DNA from: Gammaproteobacteria bacterium
GTDB lineage: Bacteria > Pseudomonadota > Gammaproteobacteria > HK1
Assembly (NCBI GenBank): GCA_012103455.1
Contig: WLWT01000001.1
Span: forward strand, 2,921,288-2,985,287
DNA length: 64,000 nucleotides
Direction of reading: 5' to 3'
Below are positions 28,346-38,109 of this stretch, in pieces. The position numbers and the translations under genes were made by a program. The stretch's first letter is position 1; every line of letters starts with the position of its first letter. Under the pieces are notes generated by a model that did no database searches, was not told where the DNA came from, and saw only the letters and a list, made by a program, of their open reading frames with translations.

Positions 28346-28386
28346 AATCGATGAGCAACTATTATGTCACCGGTGATTAGGGTCCA

Positions 28387-29091
28387 GTGACGGAACAACC
28401 TATGCTGGAAGATCCGGCGCTCAGGCGGCTACAGAAAACCCTGGGATACACCTTCAACAACCTGACTCATCTGCGCACTGCGCTGACCCACCGCAGCGCG
28501 GCGCCGTCGCACAACGAGCGCATGGAATTCCTAGGCGACTCGGTACTGGGCATGGTGGCGGCGGAGATGCTCTATGAACAGTTCCCGAACATGCGCGAGG
28601 GTGATCTGACCCGCGCTAGAGCCCAATTGGTCAAGCGCGAAACGCTTGTGCAGATGGCCCGCGAACTCAATTTGAGCGCCCATCTACAACTTGGACAAGG
28701 TGAGCTTAGAAGCGGCGGGCGTCAACGTGAATCGATATTGGCGGACACCTTCGAAGCTGTGGTGGGCGCCATGTATTTGGATGGGGGCTTGGACCGTGCA
28801 CGTTCATTTTTAAACGAGCATTTGGCGCCGCGTATGAACACTTTGGCAGGTCCCGCGCCGAAGGACCCGAAAACTCGCCTGCAGGAGTTTTTGCAGGGTA
28901 AAGGCATTACTTTACCTAGCTATGAAGTGCGCGAAACAACCGGCCAGTCTCATAACCAGACATTTCATGTAGTGTGCTTCGTCCCTTCGCTTGCAATCGA
29001 AGGCTATGGCTGTGGAGGCAGCCGGCGGCGTGCCGAACAAGATGCCGCGGCCGGTGTGTTGGGCCAACTGAGTATCTCCGACAGTGCATAA
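28387..29091 (+). CDS. rnc: ribonuclease III
   Basis: A 234-residue double-strand-specific endoribonuclease for rRNA and mRNA processing. The catalytic signature NERMEFLGDSVLG is present, with later acidic residues in DTFEAVVGAMYLDGG. The double-stranded-RNA-binding domain covers about residues 155-225 (DPKTRLQEFLQ ... SRRRAEQDAAAGVL). The start is GTG at 28387. Its stop overlaps the era start. Confidence 0.97.
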   Translation: MTEQPMLEDPALRRLQKTLGYTFNNLTHLRTALTHRSAAPSHNERMEFLGDSVLGMVAAEMLYEQFPNMREGDLTRARAQLVKRETLVQMARELNLSAHLQLGQGELRSGGRQRESILADTFEAVVGAMYLDGGLDRARSFLNEHLAPRMNTLAGPAPKDPKTRLQEFLQGKGITLPSYEVRETTGQSHNQTFHVVCFVPSLAIEGYGCGGSRRRAEQDAAAGVLGQLSISDSA

Positions 29092-29977
29092 ACCTCATCG
29101 ATTCGGTTATGTGGCTTTAGTGGGGCGTCCTAATGTTGGTAAATCAACGCTATTCAATCGGATAGTCGGCCAAAAAATCAGTATTGTGACCCGCCGGGCA
29201 CAGACTACGCGCAACCGCATTTTAGGTATTTCAACCGGCGCTCACTGGCAGATAGCATTTGTGGACACGCCAGGTATGCACTTGCGGCAACGCGGCGCAC
29301 TCAACCGCTATATGAACCGAACCGCACAGGGCGCACTAGCTGACGTCAATCTCGCCTTGTTCATGGTTGAAGGGGGCCGGTGGACGGACGAGGACAGTAA
29401 TGTTCTTACGCAGATAGAAAAACGCGGCGTGGCCGCATTTTTACTCGTCAATAAAGTTGATCGGATCAAGCGCAAAGAAGGGCTGCTGCCTTTTCTAGAA
29501 GCATCCGCGTCGCGCTACCCGTTCTTGGAAATCGTTCCCGTATCCGCCTTAGCCGGCGACAATATCGAGCGTCTGATAGAACTGATTGTGCCGCGGCTGC
29601 CGGCGGGGGAGGCTGGCTTTCCCGATGACCAAATCACTGACAAAAGTGTCCGGTTTCTGGCTGCCGAGACGTTACGGGAAAAGCTCACCCGCCGTTTGGG
29701 CGATGAATTACCCTATGGTCTTGGCATTGAGATCGAGGCGTTCAACGAAACCCATAAGCTGACGTCTATAGGCGCCGTTGTTTGGGTGGAGCGGCCACAA
29801 CACAAACCCATGGTCATCGGCAAAGGAGGGCGTTTGCTGAAGCGGGTAGGTAGCGATGCGCGCAAGGATTTGGAGTTATTGTTGGACACTCACGTGTACC
29901 TTCGTCTTTGGGTCAAAGTGCGCGATGGCTGGTCCAATGATGAGCGGGCTTTACGGCAGCTCGGATATCACGAGTGA
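29084..29977 (+). CDS. era: GTPase Era
   Basis: A 297-residue GTPase that binds 16S rRNA during 30S maturation. The G motifs are GRPNVGKST (G1), DTPG (G3) and NKVD (G4). The C-terminal KH domain contains VIGKGGRLLKRVG. The GTG start overlaps the rnc stop by 8 bp; the end overlaps recO by 4 bp. Confidence 0.97.
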   Translation: MHKPHRFGYVALVGRPNVGKSTLFNRIVGQKISIVTRRAQTTRNRILGISTGAHWQIAFVDTPGMHLRQRGALNRYMNRTAQGALADVNLALFMVEGGRWTDEDSNVLTQIEKRGVAAFLLVNKVDRIKRKEGLLPFLEASASRYPFLEIVPVSALAGDNIERLIELIVPRLPAGEAGFPDDQITDKSVRFLAAETLREKLTRRLGDELPYGLGIEIEAFNETHKLTSIGAVVWVERPQHKPMVIGKGGRLLKRVGSDARKDLELLLDTHVYLRLWVKVRDGWSNDERALRQLGYHE

Positions 29978-30741
29978 GCCATAGTTCAGTCCTCGCTTAT
30001 GTCTTGCATCAGCGTGCATATCGCGAGACTAGCGCCATTGTCGAAGTGATAACACGCGAATATGGGCGAGTAGGGGTCGTTGCGCGCGGCATCAGGTCAA
30101 GCGCGAAGAACCGCTCTGCGCTGACACCTTTTCAGCGCTACTGGCTGCAATGGAAAGAGCAGGGTGAACTGCAGCGGTTGGAAAAATGGGAGACGGACGG
30201 CGTTGCCCATCGCTTGCAGGGAACGACGCTAGTCAGTGGACTTTACGTCAACGAACTTTTGTTGAAGCTCATCGAGCGCCACGATCCGCACGCGCTTTTG
30301 TACGACGCTTATCAAGACACCGTAGGAGCATTGGCTACCGGTACCATGAGGCCGGGGATCGCACTTCGGTGGTTCGAGATGGCGCTATTGTCGGCTATCG
30401 GCTATGGCCCTGATTTTAGCCACGAACGCGACGGTGAGACGCCGCTGTCGCCGGATGCGTGCTATGGCTTTGAGCCGGATGAGGGCGCCTATCGTTGTGC
30501 ACCAGATTCGCCCGGCTTGCAGATCAAAGGAACGACCCTGCTGGCGCTTGCTTCCGGGCAACTCACGGATGCCTCTCAACTACGCGAGGCGAAGGCGCTT
30601 ATGCGCATGCTGATCCAATACCGCTTGCAAGATCGCACTATAGTGTCCAGAACGCTGTTCCGAGCGGGGGAACGCGAGCGGGCCAAAACCATAGGGTTGC
30701 AAACCGCTGAGGATGGCACGCGCAATATGCCGGCGTGCTGA
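29974..30741 (+). CDS. recO: DNA repair protein RecO
   Basis: A 255-residue recombination mediator that helps load RecA with RecR. The N-terminal OB fold begins AYVLHQRAYRETSAIVEV and includes GVVARGIRSS and LQRLEKW. The helical core has YVNELLLKL. The GTG start overlaps era. Its 3' end faces the RNase E gene across a 14-bp repeat array. Confidence 0.94.
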   Translation: MSHSSVLAYVLHQRAYRETSAIVEVITREYGRVGVVARGIRSSAKNRSALTPFQRYWLQWKEQGELQRLEKWETDGVAHRLQGTTLVSGLYVNELLLKLIERHDPHALLYDAYQDTVGALATGTMRPGIALRWFEMALLSAIGYGPDFSHERDGETPLSPDACYGFEPDEGAYRCAPDSPGLQIKGTTLLALASGQLTDASQLREAKALMRMLIQYRLQDRTIVSRTLFRAGERERAKTIGLQTAEDGTRNMPAC

Positions 30742-30750
30742 TCCGTTAAC

Positions 30751-30806
30751 CGCTAATCTTTAGGCGCTAATCTTTAGGCGCTAATCTTTAGGCGCTAATC
30801 TTTAGG
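30751..30806. repeat. four 14-bp tandem repeats between recO and rne
   Basis: Four perfect copies of cgctaatctttagg lie head to tail between two convergent genes. The rne stop codon lies inside the last copy. There are no unique spacers, so it is not a CRISPR array. Confidence 0.95.
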
Positions 30807-33542
30807 CGTAGAGTCCTGTTTATTCACCCCCGAGGGCGCTGGTGTGATGTTCGCTTCGCTCGCAGCAGCGGGCGCCGGCGGCGATGTGGTCGCGGGTTTT
30901 GCTGCTTGAAGCAGCGCACTGTTTTCCGCAGGCTGACCCCCACCAGTTGCACCAATGGGCTTTACCGTATCGTCCGTGCCGGCTTTGTTAGAGCCCTCTA
31001 CCGTAGCCGCTACAGCCCGATGGTTGCCTGATTTATCAGTCATTGCTTCGCCGGTGCTTTTGGCCGCGGTGCTTGAGACGGATTCATGCCCGCCGCAAGA
31101 TGACGATGCGGATTGTTTTTGCCCGTCGTTGCTGGCTGCGTCTTTAGTGGCCACTGCTTTGGATGGCGAGGCCTGGCTATCGCCATGCCCACCGGGTACG
31201 CTGGCCTCGGCCGCTCGCCGGTTTTCGCCAGCGGACTTGGCATGGGAGTGGGCGTTTTGGTCTTCAGGCTTGGCGTCTACCAGACCGTTGCGCGAAGCGC
31301 TTGGGACGTGCGGATTGTGTTCTTGTGAAGGGCCGTTAGAACCAGCGGTCGCCTCGCCATTGATCGCTTGCGCCGCGCTCTGCGCTGCCGCACCTTGCCC
31401 CCGTCCCCGCCGGCTACGGCCGCGGCCGCCGCGGCGCCCTCGGCGTACCCGTCCGCGCGGCGTGTTTTCATGCTCCGATTGATCTTCTTCGGACTCTGGC
31501 ATATCTCCACCGGTGCCTTCACTGACTACAGTCATCACATCCTCCTCGTCTGCGTTTTGCACTGCCTGCTTACGTTCATCCCTGGCCCGGCCACCGCGCC
31601 GTACACGCTGTTCATTGCTATCGGAGCGACCGTCGGCACGGCCATCAGCGCGCCTGTCGCGCCCCGGCTGCTCTGGCTTGCTATGCTCTTGTTTTTGATT
31701 ATCCTGGCGCTGGTTGGCCTGTTGCTCCTGGCGCCCCCGCGGTTGCTCGCCGCTGGGTCCACGCCGCCTCGATTTACCGCTGGAACGGCGCTCGTCACGG
31801 TTACGTATATCAGTCTTATTCTTTTGCTCCTTCTCCGGTTCGGATGCGGGCACTTGTGCGGCGGTGCTGAACAGGCTGGCCACAATGCGCTTAAAGAATC
31901 CCGGTTCAGACTTTGCCGTGGCCGTGCGCTGCATCGGGGGCGGCGGCGCTACGCGCTTCACTGCGGGTTCCGGCCCGGCGAGTGCCGATCGTTGGGTAGC
32001 GTAGCCCGGTAGTTCTTTTTCCGTTTCCGCTAGTTGATAGCTGGACTTGCTGTTGACGTCGTGCTCGGTGTCATCGTTGCGTACCCGCAGTAACTCGTAG
32101 TGAGGTGTCTCCATCGCCGTGTCCGGAGCCATGACCACGCCAACGCCGTGCCGCGTCTCGATCTCGACGATCGCCTCGCGCTTCTCATTCAGCAAGAAAG
32201 TGCCCACCTCTAGCGGCAAGCGGACTGCGACCTTACCGGTTTTCTCCTTCATCGCCTCTTCTTCGACTAGGCGCAAAATAGACAAAGAGAGCGATTCGGT
32301 GCTGCGAATAACGCCTTGACCGTTGCAGCGCGAACACACCACCAGGTGGGAGTCTCCAAGCGAAGGCCGCAGCCTTTGGCGCGACATCTCCAGCAGCCCG
32401 AAGCGGGAGATGCGGCCAACCTGTACACGCGCCCGGTCTTGTTTGAGTGCCTCGCGTAACCGGTTCTCTACTTCGCGCTGGTTCTTACTGGAAGTCATGT
32501 CGATGAAATCGATGACGATGAGCCCACCTAGATCGCGAAGGCGTAGTTGACGGGCGATTTCATCGGCCGCTTCCACATTGGTATTGAGCGCTGTTTCCTC
32601 AATGTCGCTGCCCTTGGTAGCGCGCGCCGAGTTGATGTCGATGGCGACCAGTGCTTCAGTATGATCGATGACGATGGCGCCCCCGGATGGCAGGCGCACG
32701 GAATGTTGGAAGGCCGATTCGATGCGCGACTCAATCTGATAGCGGCTAAAGAGTGGCACGCTGTCGTCGTAGCGTTTTAGCTTGCGCAGATTTTGCGGCA
32801 TGACCTGCTCTACGAAATCGCGCGCTTTGCCAAAAATTTCCGCATCGTCAATCAACACCTCATTTAAGTCCGGTGCGAAGTAATCGCGTATAGCGCGCAC
32901 GATGAGATTGCTTTCCTGATAGATGAGAAACGGCGCCGGGCGTTCGGAGGCGTTTTCAATAGCGGTCCAAACTTTCAGCAGATAGTCCAAATCCCACTGT
33001 AATTCCTCGGCCGAGCGGCCAACGCCAGCAGTGCGCACTATAAGTCCCATGCCTGTGGGAATATCGAGCGTACTCAGAGCTTCCTTGAGATCGGCTCTCT
33101 CATCGCCCTCGACCCGCCTGGATATACCACCGGCGCGCGGGTTATTCGGCATCAAGACCAAATAGCGCCCGGCCAAGCTGATAAAGGTGGTAAGCGCCGC
33201 CCCCTTATTGCCCCGCTCTTCTTTCTCCACCTGCACGGTCAGCTCTTGCCCTTCGCTAACGACATCTTTGATGCCGATGCGCCCGCTTTCGGCGCTATCG
33301 GTGGTCTTATAGTATTGGCGGGAGATCTCTTTGAAAGACAAGAAACCGTGGCGCTCCGAGCCAAAGTCCACGAAAGCGGCCTCCAAGCTCGGCTCGATCC
33401 GGGTGATTTTGCCTTTGTAAATATTGGCTTTTTTCTGCGCCCTGGAAGGTACTTCTATATCCAGATCATGTAGATGTTGGCCATCTACGATAGCCACGCG
33501 CAGCTCTTCTGGCTGCGTCGCGTTGATAAGCATCCGTTTCAT
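30795..33542 (-). CDS. rne: ribonuclease E
   Basis: A 915-residue endoribonuclease, the scaffold of the degradosome. The N-terminal catalytic half has the S1 domain ([22 protein letters not shown]), the DNase I-like core with metal ligands in [15 protein letters not shown] and LIVIDFIDM, and the Zn-link CSRCNGQG. After about residue 560 the protein becomes low-complexity, rich in Arg, Pro, Glu and Ala. It holds an Arg-rich stretch ([20 protein letters not shown]) for RNA binding. The reverse strand of this tail gives false open frames. The stop lies within the 14-bp repeat array. Confidence 0.96.
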   Translation of the reverse strand: MKRMLINATQPEELRVAIVDGQHLHDLDIEVPSRAQKKANIYKGKITRIEPSLEAAFVDFGSERHGFLSFKEISRQYYKTTDSAESGRIGIKDVVSEGQELTVQVEKEERGNKGAALTTFISLAGRYLVLMPNNPRAGGISRRVEGDERADLKEALSTLDIPTGMGLIVRTAGVGRSAEELQWDLDYLLKVWTAIENASERPAPFLIYQESNLIVRAIRDYFAPDLNEVLIDDAEIFGKARDFVEQVMPQNLRKLKRYDDSVPLFSRYQIESRIESAFQHSVRLPSGGAIVIDHTEALVAIDINSARATKGSDIEETALNTNVEAADEIARQLRLRDLGGLIVIDFIDMTSSKNQREVENRLREALKQDRARVQVGRISRFGLLEMSRQRLRPSLGDSHLVVCSRCNGQGVIRSTESLSLSILRLVEEEAMKEKTGKVAVRLPLEVGTFLLNEKREAIVEIETRHGVGVVMAPDTAMETPHYELLRVRNDDTEHDVNSKSSYQLAETEKELPGYATQRSALAGPEPAVKRVAPPPPMQRTATAKSEPGFFKRIVASLFSTAAQVPASEPEKEQKNKTDIRNRDERRSSGKSRRRGPSGEQPRGRQEQQANQRQDNQKQEHSKPEQPGRDRRADGRADGRSDSNEQRVRRGGRARDERKQAVQNADEEDVMTVVSEGTGGDMPESEEDQSEHENTPRGRVRRGRRGGRGRSRRGRGQGAAAQSAAQAINGEATAGSNGPSQEHNPHVPSASRNGLVDAKPEDQNAHSHAKSAGENRRAAEASVPGGHGDSQASPSKAVATKDAASNDGQKQSASSSCGGHESVSSTAAKSTGEAMTDKSGNHRAVAATVEGSNKAGTDDTVKPIGATGGGQPAENSALLQAAKPATTSPPAPAAASEANITPAPSGVNKQDSTPKD

Positions 33543-34007
33543 TTAGTCTCCCCAAAAGGAATACCGGCGGCGCACAGCCGCTCGCTGAGTTGTTTGCATA
33601 AAGCGGACCCTGGGCGGGGAGGTCCCACTCCGCTAGGCGCGACAGCTTATTTGCACGCGGCGCGCACATATTCCCAGCGGGGACTCGCCAAGTGCTGCGT
33701 TCAAGCCGCCGCTCGTTCGACTGCGCGCGTTCATCGCGCTACACCACGAAGCACCCTCCCAGGGGCTTCGCGTCAAGGCCGGTATGCCTATGATCCCGAT
33801 GCCGACAACGATCTGACGGAGATCTGGAACACCGCCCTTTAGAGGTCCGGTTATTCGCCTAACAGGCGGTGCCGAAGGCTCATGCATCCGTCACCGCGGG
33901 TGCTCGGTTAAGTGAGCACTGCTCGCCAATCTAGGGGTTTGTGGGCACGGGTTTTTCATGCATTGTGTTGCTCGTGCCCACCCGCATGGCGCCGGTACAA
34001 TATAGCA
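33543..34007. other. non-coding stretch upstream of rne and of a glycosyltransferase gene
   Basis: About 465 bp between divergent genes. RNase E messages usually have a long 5' leader used in feedback control, and part of this stretch may be that leader. No recognisable gene was seen; short open frames here lack family likeness. Confidence 0.4.
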
Positions 34008-35309
34008 ATGTCAATACGCAACAGCAATGTAAGCAGTGCACGCACGCCTAAGGCGGTGGAGAAAACCCGCTGGATCGTGGCCCAAATCGGCGCCCGTGAG
34101 CACTATGCATTGGCCCGCTGTGCGCATAGCAACGGAGGTCTTAGCTGCTTTTACACCGATGTTTGGTGCCGTTTCGGTCAGACCACGCTCGCGCGCGGCC
34201 CGCGCGTATGCCGTGCCCTGGCCGGCCGTTGGCACGATGATCTGCGCTATGCCCAAGTGCGCACCTTAGGTCTTCGTGTAGCCATTGGCGCGGCGCTGGC
34301 CGGGCGGGCGGGCGATAGCCGGCAGTTACATTTCAACTTCATCAAAGCTGGTCGCCGCTTCGCGCAAATCCTGGCTGCGCAGTTGGCGAGGTGCCCACTT
34401 GAAGCAGGCCGTGATGTATTCATCGGCTATAACACGGCTAGTCTAGAGACGCTGCGGGCCCTGCGGGAACGGGGTATCAGCACCTTGCTGGCCCAGATAG
34501 ATCCTGCCAGAACCGAGGCTGCTCTGGTGGCTGGCGAACATCGCCGGTGGCCCGGCTGGCAGCCGCACTCGGGCGCTGGCATCCCTGAAGAATACTGGGC
34601 GCGAATGCACGATGAGTGGTGCGAGGCGGATGCTGTGGTGGTGAATTCGGGTTGGTCCAAACGGGCGCTTGAAACCCAGGGAGTGCCGGCGGATAAGATC
34701 CACATAGTGCCGCTCGCCTACGAGCGTCCTAGGGGAAGTGCGAGTGGCCGAATTCGCCGGGCGGCCTCGCGGCGAGGCCCGCTGATGGTGTTGTTTCTAG
34801 GGCAAGTGAACCTGCGCAAGGGAATACCGTACTTGCTGGCAACCGCCGCCCGCTTGCCAAATGATATCGAGGTAACAGTCGCAGGCCCCATTGCCATTGC
34901 CGCAGACAAAATCGCCGCGGCGCCCGCTAATGTGCGTTTCGTCGGTACTGTTGCCCGCGCTGATATCGGTAAGTACATGGACCAAGCCGACGTATTCGTC
35001 TTACCGACCGTGTCCGACGGCTTCGCCATCACCCAATTGGAAGCGATGGCTTTTGGACTTCCGGTAGTGGCCACCAGCAGTTGCGCGCAAGTGGTTACGG
35101 ATAAGATGGACGGCCGGGTGGTGCCGCCGGGCGATGTCGATGCGTTGACGGGCGCTTTGGCCGACATCGCCGGCGATGCCGGCGCGCTGGAGGCGTATTC
35201 CACCGCCGCTTTACGCACGGTTGACCGCTACTCCTTGGCAAGAGTGGCTGTGGAGTTGGACATGGTGGCGCAGCAGGTGGTGGCTTCGTCAGGGCTGGAT
35301 GGGAAGTAG
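34008..35309 (+). CDS. GT4-type glycosyltransferase between rne and rluC
   Basis: A 433-residue GT-B enzyme. The donor domain is clear: LFLGQVNLRKGIPYLL, VRFVGTVARADIGKYM, VFVLPTVSDGFAITQLEAMAFGLPVVATSSC and the following DGRVVPPGD, a standard GT4 core. The N-terminal half is atypical (IVAQIGAREHYALARCAHSNG). The ATG at 34008 is preferred; a GTG at 33912 would add 32 residues of low likeness. The site is unusual, as rne and rluC normally face each other directly. Its substrate is unknown. Confidence 0.85.
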   Translation: MSIRNSNVSSARTPKAVEKTRWIVAQIGAREHYALARCAHSNGGLSCFYTDVWCRFGQTTLARGPRVCRALAGRWHDDLRYAQVRTLGLRVAIGAALAGRAGDSRQLHFNFIKAGRRFAQILAAQLARCPLEAGRDVFIGYNTASLETLRALRERGISTLLAQIDPARTEAALVAGEHRRWPGWQPHSGAGIPEEYWARMHDEWCEADAVVVNSGWSKRALETQGVPADKIHIVPLAYERPRGSASGRIRRAASRRGPLMVLFLGQVNLRKGIPYLLATAARLPNDIEVTVAGPIAIAADKIAAAPANVRFVGTVARADIGKYMDQADVFVLPTVSDGFAITQLEAMAFGLPVVATSSCAQVVTDKMDGRVVPPGDVDALTGALADIAGDAGALEAYSTAALRTVDRYSLARVAVELDMVAQQVVASSGLDGK

Positions 35310-35338
35310 AAACAGCACAAAGTAGGTAATGAGTTCTA

Positions 35339-36274
35339 ATGGGGCAAGCCACGGAAGTTCGCTATATCACCGTCGCTAATGAATATGCTGGCCAGCGCAT
35401 CGACAACTATCTCGCCCGAATCCTGAAGGGCGTGCCCAAATCGCTGCTTTACGGGCTTTTGCGGCGCGGCGAAGTGCGTGTCAACAAAGGCCGGGTACGT
35501 CAGCACCGCCGTCTGGAGCAAGGCGATGTGGTGCGTATTCCACCGCTGCAGGTGGCGCCGGAGCGGGTCCATCGGCTGCCCCATTGGCTGGAGCACAGGC
35601 TGCGGGGCGCTACGCTGTTCGAGGATGACAGGTTATGGATAATCAACAAACCGAGCGGGGTGGCAGTCCATGGAGGTAGCGGTGAGAGTACCGGCCTCAT
35701 CGAAGCGTTGCGGCTGATGCGCGGGGATTTGCCTTATTTGGAACTCGTACACCGGTTGGATAAAGAGACCTCGGGTTGCTTGCTCTTAGCCAAACGGCGT
35801 AGCACTCTTCGTGCCGCCCATGAAGCATTGCGCGAACGCCACGCCGAGAAAACATATCTCGCGTTGGTGGCCGGCAAGTGGCCCGCGCACCTGCGGCGGG
35901 TGCAAGCCCCCTTACAGAAAAACGTATTGCGCTCAGGAGAGCGCGTGGTCAAGGTACACGAGCACGGTAAGGCGTCGCGAACGGATTTTTCGATCATGCA
36001 AGCAACGCCGCAGGCCACCTTGTTGCAGGCCAAACCGGTCACCGGACGCACTCACCAGATCAGAGTGCACTGCGCTGCCAGTGAGCATCCAGTAGCGGGC
36101 GACCTCAAGTACGGTGACTATAAGGTCAACGCGAAGATGGCTGATCTCGGTTTGAACCGGCTGTTTCTGCACAGTCATACCTTGAAGCTAAAAGCCTTGG
36201 GTGTGGATGTTAAAGCGCCGCTGGCGGCAGTCTTGACTGAAGTGCTCGAACGTCTGGGGCTGCATGGTGGCTGA
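35339..36274 (+). CDS. rluC: 23S rRNA pseudouridine synthase RluC
   Basis: A 311-residue RluA-family enzyme that makes pseudouridines at 955, 2504 and 2580 of 23S rRNA in E. coli. The N-terminal S4 domain contains QRIDNYLARILKGVPKSLLYGLLRRGEVRVN. The catalytic Asp lies in LELVHRLDKETSGCLLLAK. Later motifs are KPVTGRTHQIRVH and RLFLHSHTLKL. It begins a conserved string running to holB. Confidence 0.95.
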   Translation: MGQATEVRYITVANEYAGQRIDNYLARILKGVPKSLLYGLLRRGEVRVNKGRVRQHRRLEQGDVVRIPPLQVAPERVHRLPHWLEHRLRGATLFEDDRLWIINKPSGVAVHGGSGESTGLIEALRLMRGDLPYLELVHRLDKETSGCLLLAKRRSTLRAAHEALRERHAEKTYLALVAGKWPAHLRRVQAPLQKNVLRSGERVVKVHEHGKASRTDFSIMQATPQATLLQAKPVTGRTHQIRVHCAASEHPVAGDLKYGDYKVNAKMADLGLNRLFLHSHTLKLKALGVDVKAPLAAVLTEVLERLGLHGG

Positions 36275-36347
36275 TCCGCGCTCCCAGCTTTTGCTCTGCG
36301 ACTGGGACGGAACGCTTAGCGATAAACCCGTACCAAGCCCTATCTAG
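36264..36347 (+). pseudogene. stub of a HAD-family phosphatase gene
   Basis: A 27-codon frame starts ATG and contains QLLLCDWDGTLSD, the first HAD motif (DxDGTL) with its nucleophile Asp. It stops eleven codons after the motif starts. In Pseudomonas a HAD hydrolase gene stands exactly here between rluC and sppA. Only the N-terminus is left. About 40 bp separate it from sppA. Confidence 0.7.
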
Positions 36348-36387
36348 TAGATAGTGTTTGAACTGTTGGAAATGACCGGCATTGAAA

Positions 36388-37356
36388 ATGAGTGAAATAC
36401 CCAGCACTGCCGCCTCACGTCCGTCCGAGACGCCGTGGGAGCGGACCCTTATCTGCGAGCTGGCCCGCGAGGCGTTAAAAGAGCAGCGCCGGGGCCGGCG
36501 CTGGAATATCTTCTTTAAGCTCGCCTTCCTTATCTACATCACCGTGGCGTTATTTCTGTACACACCGGGCTCGTTGTTCGATGATGAAGAGCAAGGACCA
36601 CACACGGCTTTGGTGGATATTTCGGGCACTATCTCCGCTGACTCGGAGGCTAGCGCCGATCGCATAGTGACCGGGTTACGGGCAGCGTTTAAGGATGAAG
36701 AGGCTAAAGGCGTCATTATTCGCATCAACAGTCCGGGTGGGTCGCCAGTGCAAGCAGGCTATATCTACGATGAAATCCGCCGGCTCAAGGCCGAGCACCA
36801 AAAGAAAAAAGTGTTTGCCGTTATCGGCGATCTGTGTGCCTCGGGTGGTTATTACATCGCCGTCGCCGCCGATCAAATCTATGCCGACGAATCGAGCCTG
36901 GTGGGAAGTATTGGTGTGCTGCTAAATGGCTTCGGTTTGGTGGAAGCGATGAACAAAGTCGGTGTTGAGCGCCGGCTCTACACGGCGGGTGAAAACAAAG
37001 GTTTTCTAGATCCGTTCTCGCCCGTCAACGAAGGGCAGGTGGAACATCTGCAGGGCGTGTTGGACGTTTTGCATCAGGAATTCATCCGTGTTGTGCGTGA
37101 GGGGCGTGGTGCACGGCTGAAGGGCGATGAGCAGCTGTTTTCTGGGTTGATCTGGTCTGGCGCGGAAAGCAAAGAACTCGGATTGGTTGATGCGTTCGGC
37201 AGTGCCAGCTACGTCGCTCGTGAGATCCTAGGAGCTGAACGGATCGTCGATTACACACCACAGCCGGGTCTGCTCCAGCGTTTCGCCGACCGCGTCGGGG
37301 TAGGTTTGGCGCGAGCGATAAGCACCCAGTTCGGGGTCAATCCGGTGCCGCGCTGA
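36388..37356 (+). CDS. sppA: signal peptide peptidase SppA (S49 family)
   Basis: A 322-residue membrane-anchored serine protease that degrades cleaved signal peptides. There is one N-terminal membrane segment (about residues 45-65). The S49 core has GVIIRINSPGGSPVQAGYIYDEIRRLK and ASGGYYIAVAADQIYADESSLVGSIGV, with the nucleophile Ser in VGSIGV. It is the single-domain 36 kDa type. The ATG at 36388 is used rather than the in-frame TTG at 36382. Confidence 0.93.
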   Translation: MSEIPSTAASRPSETPWERTLICELAREALKEQRRGRRWNIFFKLAFLIYITVALFLYTPGSLFDDEEQGPHTALVDISGTISADSEASADRIVTGLRAAFKDEEAKGVIIRINSPGGSPVQAGYIYDEIRRLKAEHQKKKVFAVIGDLCASGGYYIAVAADQIYADESSLVGSIGVLLNGFGLVEAMNKVGVERRLYTAGENKGFLDPFSPVNEGQVEHLQGVLDVLHQEFIRVVREGRGARLKGDEQLFSGLIWSGAESKELGLVDAFGSASYVAREILGAERIVDYTPQPGLLQRFADRVGVGLARAISTQFGVNPVPR

Positions 37357-37414
37357 CCGCCGGTTAGGTAACGGGGCCAGATAGTGGCGCCGTAGAAGTT
37401 AGCGTGAACAGGCC

Positions 37415-38002
37415 CTATGCGAGAACATCGAAGCCGAATTCTTCAAGCATCCCGCTTAGACGGATCAATGGCAGCCCGATGAGTGCACTTGGATCCTGTG
37501 TACGGATGTGCGTGAACAGGGCGCAGCCTGCGCCCTCCGCGCGGATAGCACCGGCACACTGATAGGGTTGATCCTTGAGCAGGTAGGCTTCTATGCGCTC
37601 TTTAGATAGAACTTTGAAACCAACGGTTACTTCCACCATATCTACACTGTGTTGCCCGCTGATAGCGTCGAGTACACAAATACCGGTGAGGAAGTGCACT
37701 TCTTTGCCACTGGCCGCTTCGAGTTGGGCCACAGCGCGCTCATGGCTGTGGGGTTTGCCAACGATGGCGCCATTCACGACGGCGACCTGATCAGCGCCAA
37801 TAATCAGGCTCTCGGGACACGCTTCGACTACCGCGAGCGCTTTTTCGTGGGCTAGCCGGCGCACTAGAGCGCCAGCACTCTCGCCGGGCCTGGGCGACTC
37901 GTCGATCTCGGGGGACTGGGTCGTGAAAGGTACCCCTAGATCGTTCAGCAACTGCCAGCGATACATCGAGCTTGAACCTAGAACCAATGTTCGAGCCGTC
38001 AT
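37415..38002 (-). CDS. maf: Maf-type nucleotide pyrophosphatase (YceF-like)
   Basis: A 195-residue Maf-family enzyme that hydrolyses non-canonical nucleoside triphosphates; the YceF/MafB branch prefers 7-methyl-GTP. The motifs are LVLGSSSMYRWQLL, the Glu-Ser pair in SPEIDESPRPGE, IIGADQVAVVNG and VGKPHSHERAVAQL. It is encoded opposite to its neighbours, the usual arrangement beside yceD. Its 5' end overlaps the upstream part of the yceD open frame. Confidence 0.93.
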   Translation of the reverse strand: MTARTLVLGSSSMYRWQLLNDLGVPFTTQSPEIDESPRPGESAGALVRRLAHEKALAVVEACPESLIIGADQVAVVNGAIVGKPHSHERAVAQLEAASGKEVHFLTGICVLDAISGQHSVDMVEVTVGFKVLSKERIEAYLLKDQPYQCAGAIRAEGAGCALFTHIRTQDPSALIGLPLIRLSGMLEEFGFDVLA

Positions 38003-38109
38003 CTTTCATTACACCTGCGAACTTTAGACTTGAAGGATCGCAGACATGCAGGCCTAGACAGGGGGAGCTTTTGACACATGCTGCTCGGAATCAATACTAT
38101 TGTTTGTTT

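Noticed and set aside
30751..30806. CRISPR-like repeat array
   Set aside because: The 14-bp units are contiguous with no spacers and there are no cas genes in the window.
31368..32012. Hydrophobic 214-residue plus-strand frame resembling a membrane protein
   Set aside because: It is the complement of the Arg/Glu/Pro-rich tail of RNase E; the reverse of such codons yields Leu/Ala/Ser-rich false membrane segments.
33474..33842. 122-residue plus-strand frame upstream of rne
   Set aside because: It overlaps the rne start and its leader, and shows no domain; the acidic ending is not enough to support a gene.
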